Part shown: positions 42,081 through 50,465 of the stretch, piece by piece | Layout of the letters: each line of letters begins with the position of its first letter | Position numbering within the stretch: the first letter of the stretch is position 1 | Assembly: GCA_934644775.1 (NCBI GenBank) | Contig: CAKUDB010000001.1 | Location: forward strand, 248,001-312,000 | Length of the DNA stretch: 64,000 nt | Source: an uncultured bacterium | GTDB lineage: Bacteria > Vulcanimicrobiota > Xenobia > Xenobiales > Xenobiaceae | Reading direction: 5' to 3' | Made by a program: the position numbers and the translations under genes | Notes under the pieces: model-generated | Databases searched by the model: none | Told to the model about the DNA's origin: nothing | What the model saw: the letters and a program-made list of their open reading frames with translations, nothing else

Positions 42081-42130
42081 AAAAAAATAGAAGCGCTCCT
42101 CCCTCCTTGCGAAAGGAGAGGCGCTTCTAT
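42081..42130 (-). terminator. Terminator of the phospholipase D-like gene
   Basis: Read on the minus strand, ATAGAAGCGC (42130-42121) pairs with GCGCTTCTAT (42096-42087), with an inner CTCC/GGAG stem, and is followed by a run of T (42087-42081). This is a clear rho-independent terminator about 100 nt past the stop codon. Confidence 0.85.
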
Positions 42131-42229
42131 GTTGAGCCACAATACTCGAAGGATACTTCAAGATCCGAAGATCAGGGGCAATCAAAGCACCTCAGAGACC
42201 ACGATCCAACTATTCTGCACAGTAGATGC

Positions 42230-44467
42230 CTATTTCATCTGCTGCAACTTCTCATATGCAGGCAAGCTATGTAAGGCGCTGTAAAAAGCTTCATCGCCCA
42301 TCTTTTCCTTGGCGGCCATAAGAGTGGCCGAGCCTTGGTCATAGCCTTGCAAAACTAATCCTTCAATACGGGAGGTAGCTTGAGGGTCAGAACCGACCAA
42401 CTTGCCGACGAAATCGGCGCTGGCTTTTTCAAAGTTCTGAATACCGCGAATGGTTTCGCGCACTACGCCGCTGCGAGCTTCTTCAACTTGAACTTCGTAA
42501 TCGAGCTGACCTTGGGCAGCGCGTTTGCGCTTGGTAGCTGCTTCTTTGGTGTTAAGGCCAAAGGATTCGTTGTCCCATAAGTTGAGGAAGTGGGCTTTAG
42601 CACTCTCGCGCTGAGAAACGGAAGCTTCGTCGTCGGGGTTGAACTTGACGTAGCCGGAGTGCTCCCAGTTGACTCCCATACCCTTGTTGGAGAAATTTGT
42701 GCTTCCGAAAAATTCCCCTTTATCTGTGAGGATTTCTTTGGCATGAACTTTGCGATCGTGGCTGGAGCTGCGGGGTAAAAGGGTCCAGTGGACATCGATA
42801 CCGTGATCTTCTAAGAACTTTAAACCGCCTTCGTTGGGAGTGCCGCCGTCGGGATAGATCCCCGAATCGGCTACTACGCGAATATCGATATCTTTGCCTT
42901 GAGCTTCCATTTGGTCGCGCTTGGCTACTAATACTGAAGCTACACTCTTAGTCATTACGAAAGCTGGTACGTAAATAAACTCTTCGGCGTCTTGGATAGC
43001 TTGAATCATGGCCGCCCGACGGTCGTTGGGGAGATCGGCTAGAGCTATAGCCGTAGTTCCTTTAGGATCGCCGCTAGGAATATCAATATCTTGCAACTTG
43101 GCAACATTTTCTGGAGAACGGGTAATATCCAAAGCTCGCTGGACGATACCCAAGAAGGCTTCTTTGCCCTGAGGAGAGAGAGGAATATCCTGGCCGCGAG
43201 CTAGCAAGCTATCTATCTCTTCCAAAGAACAATCGGTATAATCGGAAACATTTTGGCCCATAGATTTGGCAATATCGGCCAATTGCTGAGCATTGGTCGC
43301 TTTGGGCATTTCGGTGCCAGCCGGAGAGGGGCCGCTGACACAGTCGAACATGGAAATAAGGCCGCGAGTGCCCATATTGATGTCGCCTTCCATAAATCCG
43401 GCCAAAGGCTTGTCGCCATAGACCTCTTCGTTGGAAGCGCCTATAGAATGGCCCACGTCGCGCTTGAAGTTCTCTACCAAACGCTTGGCTGCGGGCCCTT
43501 CGATAGTGTAACCGGCGTCGATATTTTCACCACTGCCTGCGTTGGCATTCATACCAGAGAGTAAGAACTTTTCGCCTACGCGCAGGCCTTTGCGGTGCAT
43601 GAGGTTGCTAGGATTCTTAAGCTGTTTGGAAATAGGGTAGGTAGAGACGGCTACGTCGCCCTTTACTTGAGAAAGTTGGATTAGAGTCTTTAACTTGTCG
43701 GGTACTTCGTCGATAACTACATGATCGCCAGCAAAGGCTACTAAGCGACCGGGATCGACATTGACACGCACTTTATTGCCCGCTTCGGCAGCTTGGGCCA
43801 ACTTGCCCACGATTTCTGGACTGGTAAGTTCGTAATACTGAGCGTCTACTTCTTGAGGATTACCGGCTTTGGCTTGAGCGGTAGCTTCGTCGAGCATAGT
43901 ATTCATCTCTTTCCAGATTTCGGCCCCGTGGAAAGACTCGATACTGTTGCCTTGGTAGAGGTTGGGACTGGTACCGTCGCGCAGACCTTGGATATTATCT
44001 ACCAAAGGCTCTAAAGCGCTTTTTTGCAAGTCGGAATAGGCAGCGTAGTTGGCTACTAAAGCAGTGGGGCCGAAAGAAGCCCCAGCGGCTGCATCTACAG
44101 CCAACTGAGCTTGGGTTAAAGCCAAAGACTCGCGAATTTGATCGCTGCCGGAGCGGAAAACATGGACGTCGGCCAATTCGGCTTTAATCGTTTGATCTTT
44201 GTAGCCGCTGGCTTTAAAGTCGCTGTGCAAAGCCCGGTGATACTTAAAACAAGCGCGCCCTAAATCTTGAATTTGGCGTAAGTCTTCTCTAGAGACACAA
44301 TCGTTGGTCTCTACACGATCGGCTAATTCGCTCCAAGCTTCCGGGGAAGCATTGCCCTCTATTTTGATATTGCCAGCGCTATTAGCCATATTGCGGATAA
44401 GAGCAGGATTAACCGCTTGGCGGTTTACTTGATAGACGCCTACATTAAATACTGAACCAATTCCCAT
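42230..44467 (-). CDS. Phospholipase D-like protein with one degenerate HKD motif
   Basis: A 745-residue protein with no signal peptide. The C-terminal half holds a complete PLD motif: H575-A-K577-x4-D582 in VHAKEILTDKGEFFGSTNFSNKG. An earlier partner motif, MHRKGLRVGEKFLLSGMN, has H291 and K293 but Gly at the Asp position (residue 298). The first 250 residues are helical and unfamiliar. PLD-family enzymes use two HKD motifs to make or cut phosphodiesters (cardiolipin synthases, nucleases). Whether this one is active with a changed first motif is open. The Asn/Asp/Glu-rich composition and lack of export signal are unusual for lipid enzymes. It diverges from the exported gene at 44756. Confidence 0.75.
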   Translation of the reverse strand: MGIGSVFNVGVYQVNRQAVNPALIRNMANSAGNIKIEGNASPEAWSELADRVETNDCVSREDLRQIQDLGRACFKYHRALHSDFKASGYKDQTIKAELADVHVFRSGSDQIRESLALTQAQLAVDAAAGASFGPTALVANYAAYSDLQKSALEPLVDNIQGLRDGTSPNLYQGNSIESFHGAEIWKEMNTMLDEATAQAKAGNPQEVDAQYYELTSPEIVGKLAQAAEAGNKVRVNVDPGRLVAFAGDHVVIDEVPDKLKTLIQLSQVKGDVAVSTYPISKQLKNPSNLMHRKGLRVGEKFLLSGMNANAGSGENIDAGYTIEGPAAKRLVENFKRDVGHSIGASNEEVYGDKPLAGFMEGDINMGTRGLISMFDCVSGPSPAGTEMPKATNAQQLADIAKSMGQNVSDYTDCSLEEIDSLLARGQDIPLSPQGKEAFLGIVQRALDITRSPENVAKLQDIDIPSGDPKGTTAIALADLPNDRRAAMIQAIQDAEEFIYVPAFVMTKSVASVLVAKRDQMEAQGKDIDIRVVADSGIYPDGGTPNEGGLKFLEDHGIDVHWTLLPRSSSHDRKVHAKEILTDKGEFFGSTNFSNKGMGVNWEHSGYVKFNPDDEASVSQRESAKAHFLNLWDNESFGLNTKEAATKRKRAAQGQLDYEVQVEEARSGVVRETIRGIQNFEKASADFVGKLVGSDPQATSRIEGLVLQGYDQGSATLMAAKEKMGDEAFYSALHSLPAYEKLQQMK

Positions 44468-44628
44468 AGCAAAACCTCCTGCATCTCTATAATTAAAAAT
44501 CAGAAAGGTAGAGAGTTGGTGACAGATTTGTTAATATTTGTCCCTTTGGGCCAGCTTTAAGCCCTTAGTCGCTAGAAATAAGCTGGGGCCAAGATATTGG
44601 TGGGCCCTCCAGACCATTTTTCCCCCTT

Positions 44629-44642
44629 CGGAAGTAGACTTC
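44629..44642. promoter_or_regulatory. Inverted repeat in the divergent promoter region
   Basis: GGAAGTAGACTTCC (two 6-bp arms) lies in the 288-bp region between the leftward PLD-like gene and the rightward exported orphan. It could be an operator. A second, longer imperfect pairing of GGCCAGCTT and AAGCTGGGGCC lies at 44549-44590. Confidence 0.25.
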
Positions 44643-44755
44643 CACTAGTTGGCGAAAAAAATACCCTCAGAGGCCTTTGAGTCTAGCTCGAGAAAACTAC
44701 CTAGATATTTTTTTCGGCTTAATTAGGCCGACCTCTTATTCTTAAGGAGGCGCTC

Positions 44756-45154
44756 TTGAAAATTACTCCCTATAAGCTTCTTTTGCCAGTATATGTGCTG
44801 GCAATGCTGTTAGCTTTATTGGCTTTAGCTAACCAAGCTTGGGCTGATGATAGTAAAATGTTGCAAGATCTTGATGAAGCCATTCAAGTCAGCAAGTTTC
44901 ATTTTGACTCTCTTACTCCGAAAGAAATACAACGCAGTAGCAATCAGAAATTGCTGGAACTTTATTCCATTAGTTCGATAGCGGTTGATTATTGCCAAGG
45001 CATTATCGACGACAAAAAAGAGTTTCCTAATCACGAACTTCAACTAAAAGCTCAGCAATGTCAGCGTATTAATTATCGTCTGGCTAAAAAGCTGGAGCCT
45101 GAGTTGCGCCGTCGCTCTTTAAAATATACCCCTGTTAAAGTTTTGCTCCATTAA
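44756..45154 (+). CDS. Small exported protein of unknown function
   Basis: A 132-residue protein, TTG start with AAGGAGG six bases before. The signal peptide (KLLLPVYVLAMLLALLALANQAWA) ends at AWA-DD. The mature part is helical, with two Cys (YCQGI and QQCQR) that could form a disulfide, and a basic C-terminus. No family recognised. The exported protein about 170 nt downstream shows a similar helical build and a Cys in a related position (LWCKLH), so the two may be distant relatives. Confidence 0.7.
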   Translation: MKITPYKLLLPVYVLAMLLALLALANQAWADDSKMLQDLDEAIQVSKFHFDSLTPKEIQRSSNQKLLELYSISSIAVDYCQGIIDDKKEFPNHELQLKAQQCQRINYRLAKKLEPELRRRSLKYTPVKVLLH

Positions 45155-45324
45155 ATATATAAAAATGGGGCTTTACTTAAAGAGCTTTGCTTACAGAGCC
45201 TTACAGAGCTGCCTTTTAGAGTGCACCCACTTTTATAGTTAGGTGCGGGAAAAGAGCTTCCAGTGCAGTATTTTACCCCAAAGTCCTTTATTACTTTTTC
45301 TTTTTGGCAAGGAGTTCTCTACTT

Positions 45325-45954
45325 ATGAATAATCTTCACAAATTTGCCGCTTTATCTTTGATGGTTGGAATATGGGCTGCCCCTTCAATTTTTATGTCCG
45401 ATTCTGCCCAAGCTCAAGATTATCCTAAGGCCGGCCAATATTATCCCAAGGGTGGAAATTATCCTCGGGCGGCTGGCAAATCGGCCCCCCAAGCTGCTCC
45501 TACCCAATCTTCTACTGTACAAAATTCTACCGACGATTCCGCCGTTGTTAGTGGACGTAAAGACGCAGTAAGGGTAAGGAAAGCGGGGGTCAAGGCTGAA
45601 GATCAGACCTATTACGATCGCTATCAGAATACTATGGAAGCTTGGAATACTATTCGCAATGAGATTGGTGGCGGCCAGCGCGATATTACCACTTACGACA
45701 GTGAAGTCTTAATGAAAAATCATCGCAATGTTGCCCTTTTGTGGTGTAAGTTGCACAAAGATTTCAAGAAGACTGTCGAGAGAGTCAGTGATGGTAAAAC
45801 TACCATTGAGGACAAAACTGTCCAGGATATTCGCAACTGGTTGGGTTGTCTTTACGATGTAGTTAACTCTTTTGAAAGCGAATTGAAGAGCCGTGGCTTA
45901 GAATTTGATTCTTATGAAAAGATCAAAAAAGAGCAAGGCATAAAAGAAGACTAA
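45325..45954 (+). CDS. Exported protein of unknown function with repeated N-terminal YPK motif
   Basis: About 209 residues from ATG 45325, with AAGGAG ten bases upstream; an in-frame TTG would add seven residues on top of the ribosome-binding site. The signal peptide ends at SAQA-QD. A short Tyr/Pro/Lys/Gly repeat (DYPKAGQYYPKGGNYPRAAG) follows, then a helical domain with a conserved-looking WCKLHKDFKK and a C-terminal KKEQGIKED. No family recognised. Periplasmic or surface location expected. Confidence 0.7.
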   Translation: MNNLHKFAALSLMVGIWAAPSIFMSDSAQAQDYPKAGQYYPKGGNYPRAAGKSAPQAAPTQSSTVQNSTDDSAVVSGRKDAVRVRKAGVKAEDQTYYDRYQNTMEAWNTIRNEIGGGQRDITTYDSEVLMKNHRNVALLWCKLHKDFKKTVERVSDGKTTIEDKTVQDIRNWLGCLYDVVNSFESELKSRGLEFDSYEKIKKEQGIKED

Positions 45955-46098
45955 TTTGGCTAAGATAATTCTTGCTTAATCTTTTAGGCGTCAAGTGCTT
46001 TTCTCGAGCCTTTGGGCTCGGTGGAAAAGCTTCTTGGCGCAGCTTTATTTTTGACGTTTTTTTTGCTTGAGCCATTTTGCTTAAGTGGAGGTAGAGTC

Positions 46099-46635
46099 AT
46101 GGATATCTTACCTAATGAAATGGAATCCGAAGGTTCGCAGCCAAATTCACAGCTAAAAGAAGTTAGGATCTGTCGCGCTGAAAAGGAAGATCTGCTCGCT
46201 GTAATAGATCTGTCGGTGGAAGTTGTCGGTTATTCTATGTCTCCGTTTCGCCAAAACGATCTAGCTCAAGCCGAAAAGATTCGTCGCAACGATATGGAAC
46301 TTCTCTATTGGCAAATTTCCAAAAATAATATAGCCATTTTTGTTGCTAAAGATTCTGCTAATAAAATTGTTGGCCATGTTGTAGCTAAGTTAGATGGCGC
46401 GGAATTTTTAACTGGCGAAAAACAGGCTTGGATTTGTGATTTAGCTGTAAAACCAGAATACTGGAGCTGCGGCGTGGGCCAAAACTTAATGTATGCCCTA
46501 GAGACTGCTGCCAAGGAATGGGGGGCTAAATATGTGGGCTTAACGGTAACTTGTGCCAACACCAGAGCTGCCCGTTTTTATAAAAAGTTGGGCTATCAAG
46601 ATGAGCGTTTGCAAATGGTTAAAGAACTTGACTAA
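46099..46635 (+). CDS. GNAT family N-acetyltransferase (RimI-like)
   Basis: About 178 residues from ATG 46099, which follows GGAGGTAGAG; an upstream in-frame ATG would add a hydrophobic stretch with no ribosome-binding site. The acetyl-CoA-binding block ICDLAVKPEYWSCGVGQNLMYALETAAKEWGAKYVGLTV, followed by NTRAARFYKKLGYQ, is the RimI-type GNAT signature. It should acetylate an amine: a ribosomal protein N-terminus, another protein, or a small molecule. The substrate is not deducible. Confidence 0.88.
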   Translation: MDILPNEMESEGSQPNSQLKEVRICRAEKEDLLAVIDLSVEVVGYSMSPFRQNDLAQAEKIRRNDMELLYWQISKNNIAIFVAKDSANKIVGHVVAKLDGAEFLTGEKQAWICDLAVKPEYWSCGVGQNLMYALETAAKEWGAKYVGLTVTCANTRAARFYKKLGYQDERLQMVKELD

Positions 46636-46923
46636 ATGGGATAAAAATGGAGTGGGCAAGATGGGAAAGTCTTCCCCCATTCTAGCCCCTTTATGCCTGG
46701 GAAGTTGTCTAAGTTGGGCAGGTAAAAAATGTTATTTTACCGAAAGCTTAGCCTAGCCGCATTTCTCCAGAAATGGGAGTCGTTAGGCGCATTCGGCAGA
46801 GGGTAGCTGCGGAATCGGGGGAAGGGGATCGATCCGCTTCAGCATTTTTTTCTTGGCTTAGCTGCCGGAGAATACGCCACAGAGCGTAAAAGCGAAATTC
46901 TAAGGAATGGAAGGGATCAAGCT

Positions 46924-49137
46924 TTGGCCAGAAAGCCTCGTACCAAATCAGATAGCGATATGTTGGACAGCAATGCTGATATGTCAGTAGAAGGCCGCCT
47001 CTCTAGAATAGAGGTGGAGTTAGAAGATATCTCCTTAGTAGGCGATACTACCAGTAAAGAAATTCTAAAGCTGCAGGGGCGTTTTGAGCGCCTTTCTAAA
47101 GATTTTGATGAAATTGCCGAAGGTGCCTCTGCGGAAGATTTGGCTCAGGTACAGGGCTCCCTCGATGAAATGGGTGAGCGTTTTAAGGCTGTAGAAGAAG
47201 CTTTAGAGGCTAAAAGCGCCGAATTAACCTCTGCTCAGGAAGAGACCCGTGCCGAATTAGAGAAATTAAACTCCGCCAACGAGTCTACTGTAGAAAAGAT
47301 TGACGCCTTAGAATCTTCTTTGGGCGAGCGTCTCGATACCTTAAAAGAAGAAGTTAGTCAAGCTTCCACTTTCGCCAAAAACGAAGATTTCGAAAATTAT
47401 AAAGTAGAGCAAGGCGTCGCTTTGGAAACACTAGAAGGGCGTATTAAAGCCGAAAATGAAGAATTGCGCTCTACTTTAGCCTCTTTTACAGAAGATCATA
47501 AGAGCGAGCACGAAAAGAACTCTTTGGCTTTAGAAGAAAAGTTGGAAGAAAATTCCACCCTTCTTAAAGGCCAAGTTGAAGAAGTAAAGTCTTCTTTAGA
47601 ATCTCTGCGCGAGTCTTTAGACGGTGCCGATCAGGTGGCCGATAAGTTAAAGAGCGTCTATGCCGATGTAGAAGCTTTGCAAACTAGGCTTGATGAGTAT
47701 GCTCCCAAGTTTGAAGATGCTGTAGCCAAAGCCGAAGAATCCCAAAGCGAAATAGACAAGCACTTAAGCGCCATCAAGATGGCCATGCGCTTAGTCGAGC
47801 AGCTCGATGAGCGGGTACGCGATATTGGCAAGAACGCCGAGGCCGTCAGTGCGGCGGCAGCTAGCGCTGTAGAAGCCGCTCCTCAGATTGCCGCCACTGT
47901 GGCTCAGGCGGCCAGTGCTGCCGCTTCGGCCGGAAGTGGCGCTCCCAAAGCTGCCGCCGCTGAAAGTGTTGTCGAAGAGGAAGAGCCAATTCCCGCTATT
48001 ACCGAGAATTTAGGCTACGACTTAGACGATATTTTACAAGTAGTAATTAGTCACCGCGCTTCCGATTTACACTTACAAGTAGGCAATACTCCTACGGTGC
48101 GCTTAAGTGGAGATCTGGTTCCCGTAGGCGAAATCAAATTGGCTCAAGACGATACTAAAGCCCTCATCTATCCGGCTATGACCCGTGAGCAAAGAAGAGA
48201 AGTAAAGAAGGGGCATGAGGTCTCTTTTGCCCATGTGGCTTCCGATGGCACTCGCTTTATCGTCAATGCCTTCTTGGAAAGGGGCAACTTAAGTGCCAAT
48301 TTCCACATGTTGCGCACCGAAGTTTTAGACTTCGATGTTTTGGGGTTGCCTCCCATTCTCAAGAAGCTCTCCCTCTACCAAAGTGGTTTGATTATCCTTA
48401 CCGGCCCCACTGGCTCGGGCAAATCTACCACTATGGCTTCTATAGTCGACTATATCAACAACAATCGCAAGTGTCATATCGTCACAGTGGAAGATCCTAT
48501 CGAATACTACCACAAGACGGTTAATTCTTTAATTACTCAGCGCGAAGTAGGTACCGATACCCAAAGCTTTAACGACGCTATCAATATGGCTATGCGCCAA
48601 GATCCCGATGTTTTGGTTATTAGCGATGTTAAAGATGCCGATACTTTAATGGCCGCTACTACTGCAGCCGAAAAGGGCTTCTTAGTAATTGCCGCTATGA
48701 ATATGCCCGATACTATTCAAGCTGTGCGTCGTATGCTCTCTACCTTTACTGGCGAAACTCAGAGGCAGTTCCGCTTACTCTTAGCTAGTTGCTTGAGGGG
48801 TGTGATCTCTCAGAAGCTGATTACCAGAGCTGATGATAAAGGTAGGGTGCCTGCTGTAGAAGTTTTGGTGGTTGATATGGCCGTTTCCGACTCTATCTTG
48901 AATGACAACTTAGACGGCTTGGCTGCTTATTTGCAACAAGGTAGCGTAGAAGGTATGCAAAGCTTCAACCAATCGATGAGCGCTTTGTATTCTCGTGGTT
49001 TAATCGCCAAAGATGAAGAACAATTCCATGAAGAACAGCCCGTTCAGGACTTCTCAGGAGTCGGTGCCGAGATCCATCTTCAGGAACAGCCTGGAGCTGA
49101 GATGAATGATAATGACACTATTATGAATTGGTTGTAG
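46924..49137 (+). CDS. Coiled-coil/PilT-like ATPase fusion with altered catalytic boxes
   Basis: A 737-residue protein, TTG start. About residues 20-300 are a long charged coiled coil (repeated LEEKLEENS / LESLRESL patterns), followed by an Ala-rich linker. The C-terminal half is a PilT/GspE-type secretion ATPase: Walker A GPTGSGKST at 494-502 and an Asp box VEDPIEYYHK. Walker B is DPDVLVISDVKD (560-571), where the usual catalytic Glu is Asp568, and the His box is LVIAAMNMPD, with Asn594 in place of His. PilT motors retract type IV pili; this one is a fused, possibly non-retracting or regulatory version. It heads an operon with yggS, sepF and hemW. Confidence 0.85.
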   Translation: MARKPRTKSDSDMLDSNADMSVEGRLSRIEVELEDISLVGDTTSKEILKLQGRFERLSKDFDEIAEGASAEDLAQVQGSLDEMGERFKAVEEALEAKSAELTSAQEETRAELEKLNSANESTVEKIDALESSLGERLDTLKEEVSQASTFAKNEDFENYKVEQGVALETLEGRIKAENEELRSTLASFTEDHKSEHEKNSLALEEKLEENSTLLKGQVEEVKSSLESLRESLDGADQVADKLKSVYADVEALQTRLDEYAPKFEDAVAKAEESQSEIDKHLSAIKMAMRLVEQLDERVRDIGKNAEAVSAAAASAVEAAPQIAATVAQAASAAASAGSGAPKAAAAESVVEEEEPIPAITENLGYDLDDILQVVISHRASDLHLQVGNTPTVRLSGDLVPVGEIKLAQDDTKALIYPAMTREQRREVKKGHEVSFAHVASDGTRFIVNAFLERGNLSANFHMLRTEVLDFDVLGLPPILKKLSLYQSGLIILTGPTGSGKSTTMASIVDYINNNRKCHIVTVEDPIEYYHKTVNSLITQREVGTDTQSFNDAINMAMRQDPDVLVISDVKDADTLMAATTAAEKGFLVIAAMNMPDTIQAVRRMLSTFTGETQRQFRLLLASCLRGVISQKLITRADDKGRVPAVEVLVVDMAVSDSILNDNLDGLAAYLQQGSVEGMQSFNQSMSALYSRGLIAKDEEQFHEEQPVQDFSGVGAEIHLQEQPGAEMNDNDTIMNWL

Positions 49138-49141
49138 TTAT

Positions 49142-49921
49142 ATGAGTAGCAGATTCGGAACTTCGGATTCAGATATTACCGATCATGAGTTCTCGCCCGA
49201 ACTTCTGCACAGTCGCTTGGTGCAAGTGCGCGAGTCGGTGGCTCGCGCTTGCCTAAGTTGCGCTCGAGACCCCAATTCTGTCACTTTGGTTGGGGTCTCT
49301 AAAACGAAGCCTCTTGAGGCTATAGAAGCAGCGGCCAGGTTTGGTTTGCAAGATTTTGGGGAAAACTATATACAAGAGGCCAAACTCAAGGCAGAACATT
49401 TCCCCGACCTCAAGTGGCATCTAATTGGCCATATCCAGAAAAATAAAGTCCATACGGCGGCCCAGATCGCTACGGTTATCCATTCTCTAGATTCAGCCGA
49501 GCTAATTAGGCGTCTTGAGCGAAGCTGTGCCGAGCAAGGTCGGGTAGTCTCTGGCCTTATCCAGGTGCGTTTAGGCCATGAACTTACTAAGAGTGGCGTC
49601 GATCCTGAAGATCTTTTCTCCCTTTTAGACGAATTAAGGGCAGCCGATTTACATTATTTACGTCTGGTAGGATTGATGACTATCCCTCCTCCTGCCCCTT
49701 CTTCGGAGGGAAACCGTCCCCATTTTCGCCGTTTGCGCCAACTTTTGGAGGAAATAGTCGCTCGCCGTTATCCTTTCTGGTCGGGTCAAGAGCTTTCTAT
49801 GGGTATGAGCGGAGATTACCAAGTAGCTATAGAAGAGGGAGCCACCTATGTAAGGGTGGGTAGGGCTATCTTTGGCGATCGCAACTATAAAAAACTTCGT
49901 ACAGGGGTAGAATGTGTCTAG
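49142..49921 (+). CDS. PLP homeostasis protein YggS/PLPBP
   Basis: A 259-residue protein of the YggS/PROSC family. The PLP-binding lysine is in LVGVSKTKPLEAIE, and the family blocks FGENYIQEAK, WHLIGHIQKNK, GLMTIPPP, LSMGMSGDYQVAIEEGATYVRVGRAIFG are all present. It binds pyridoxal phosphate without known catalysis and keeps vitamin B6 and amino-acid pools balanced. The gene is placed four nt after the PilT-like gene and overlaps sepF by eight bases, an arrangement seen with division genes in many bacteria (yggS next to sepF). Confidence 0.93.
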   Translation: MSSRFGTSDSDITDHEFSPELLHSRLVQVRESVARACLSCARDPNSVTLVGVSKTKPLEAIEAAARFGLQDFGENYIQEAKLKAEHFPDLKWHLIGHIQKNKVHTAAQIATVIHSLDSAELIRRLERSCAEQGRVVSGLIQVRLGHELTKSGVDPEDLFSLLDELRAADLHYLRLVGLMTIPPPAPSSEGNRPHFRRLRQLLEEIVARRYPFWSGQELSMGMSGDYQVAIEEGATYVRVGRAIFGDRNYKKLRTGVECV

Positions 49922-50453
49922 CGGTTTTTGGGATAAGCTGAAGGATTTTTTTGTCGGTAGCGAGCCGGAATATGAAGATTATTCGGAAGAAGATATGAAA
50001 GCTTCAAAAAAGACGGATACCCATAGAGCTGTCGGCAGCAGAGCTAATTTGGTAGCCCTTCCTAATAAAAATAACAAAGACAAGATTGAAATTGTAGTTG
50101 TCAATGTCTATTGTCCCGACGAGGCGGAGAAGAGTGGTTGGTGTTGCAAAATAGCCCGAGAAATTAAGGCTAAAAAGTGTGTGTTAGTCAGTTTCGACGA
50201 AAAGACTGACAAAAATGTGCGCACCCGTATTCTAGATTTTTTGTCTGGCAGTGTTTTTGTTAGCGGCGTCAATTCTTTCAAGATCTCTTCCACTGCGGTG
50301 CTCTATTTCCCATCAACTTTTGTCCTTTCTCGTATTCCTGGAGAAGCCGATAAAACTATCAATCCTCCTCGACTCTCTGAGCCTAACGAGGTGGCCCCTG
50401 AGCCTATTTTGGGCAATAGTTTCTCCGAGTATGGTAGTCGCGATTTTCGCTAG
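49914..50453 (+). CDS. sepF: Cell division protein SepF
   Basis: A 179-residue protein, GTG start overlapping the yggS end. The N-terminus is an amphipathic membrane-binding helix (GFWDKLKDFFVGSE), then an acidic linker, then the SepF core IEIVVVNVYCPDEAEK..., ILDFLSGSVFVSGVNSFKISSTAVLYFPSTF. SepF tethers FtsZ to the membrane at midcell. SepF is characteristic of Gram-positives, Cyanobacteria and some archaea, so with a T2SS in the same window it is taxonomically informative. The C-terminal 30 residues are Pro/Asn-rich and probably flexible. Confidence 0.88.
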   Translation: MSSGFWDKLKDFFVGSEPEYEDYSEEDMKASKKTDTHRAVGSRANLVALPNKNNKDKIEIVVVNVYCPDEAEKSGWCCKIAREIKAKKCVLVSFDEKTDKNVRTRILDFLSGSVFVSGVNSFKISSTAVLYFPSTFVLSRIPGEADKTINPPRLSEPNEVAPEPILGNSFSEYGSRDFR

Positions 50454-50465
50454 CAATTAAGGATA

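Noticed and set aside
42047..42274. Short rightward frame between engB and the PLD-like gene
   Set aside because: It runs through the clear leftward terminator hairpin at 42081-42130 and has no ribosome-binding site.
46636..46923. tRNA or structured RNA in the gap before the PilT-like gene
   Set aside because: Small hairpins such as CATTTCTCCAGAAATG occur, but no cloverleaf, CCA end or T-loop sequence is present.
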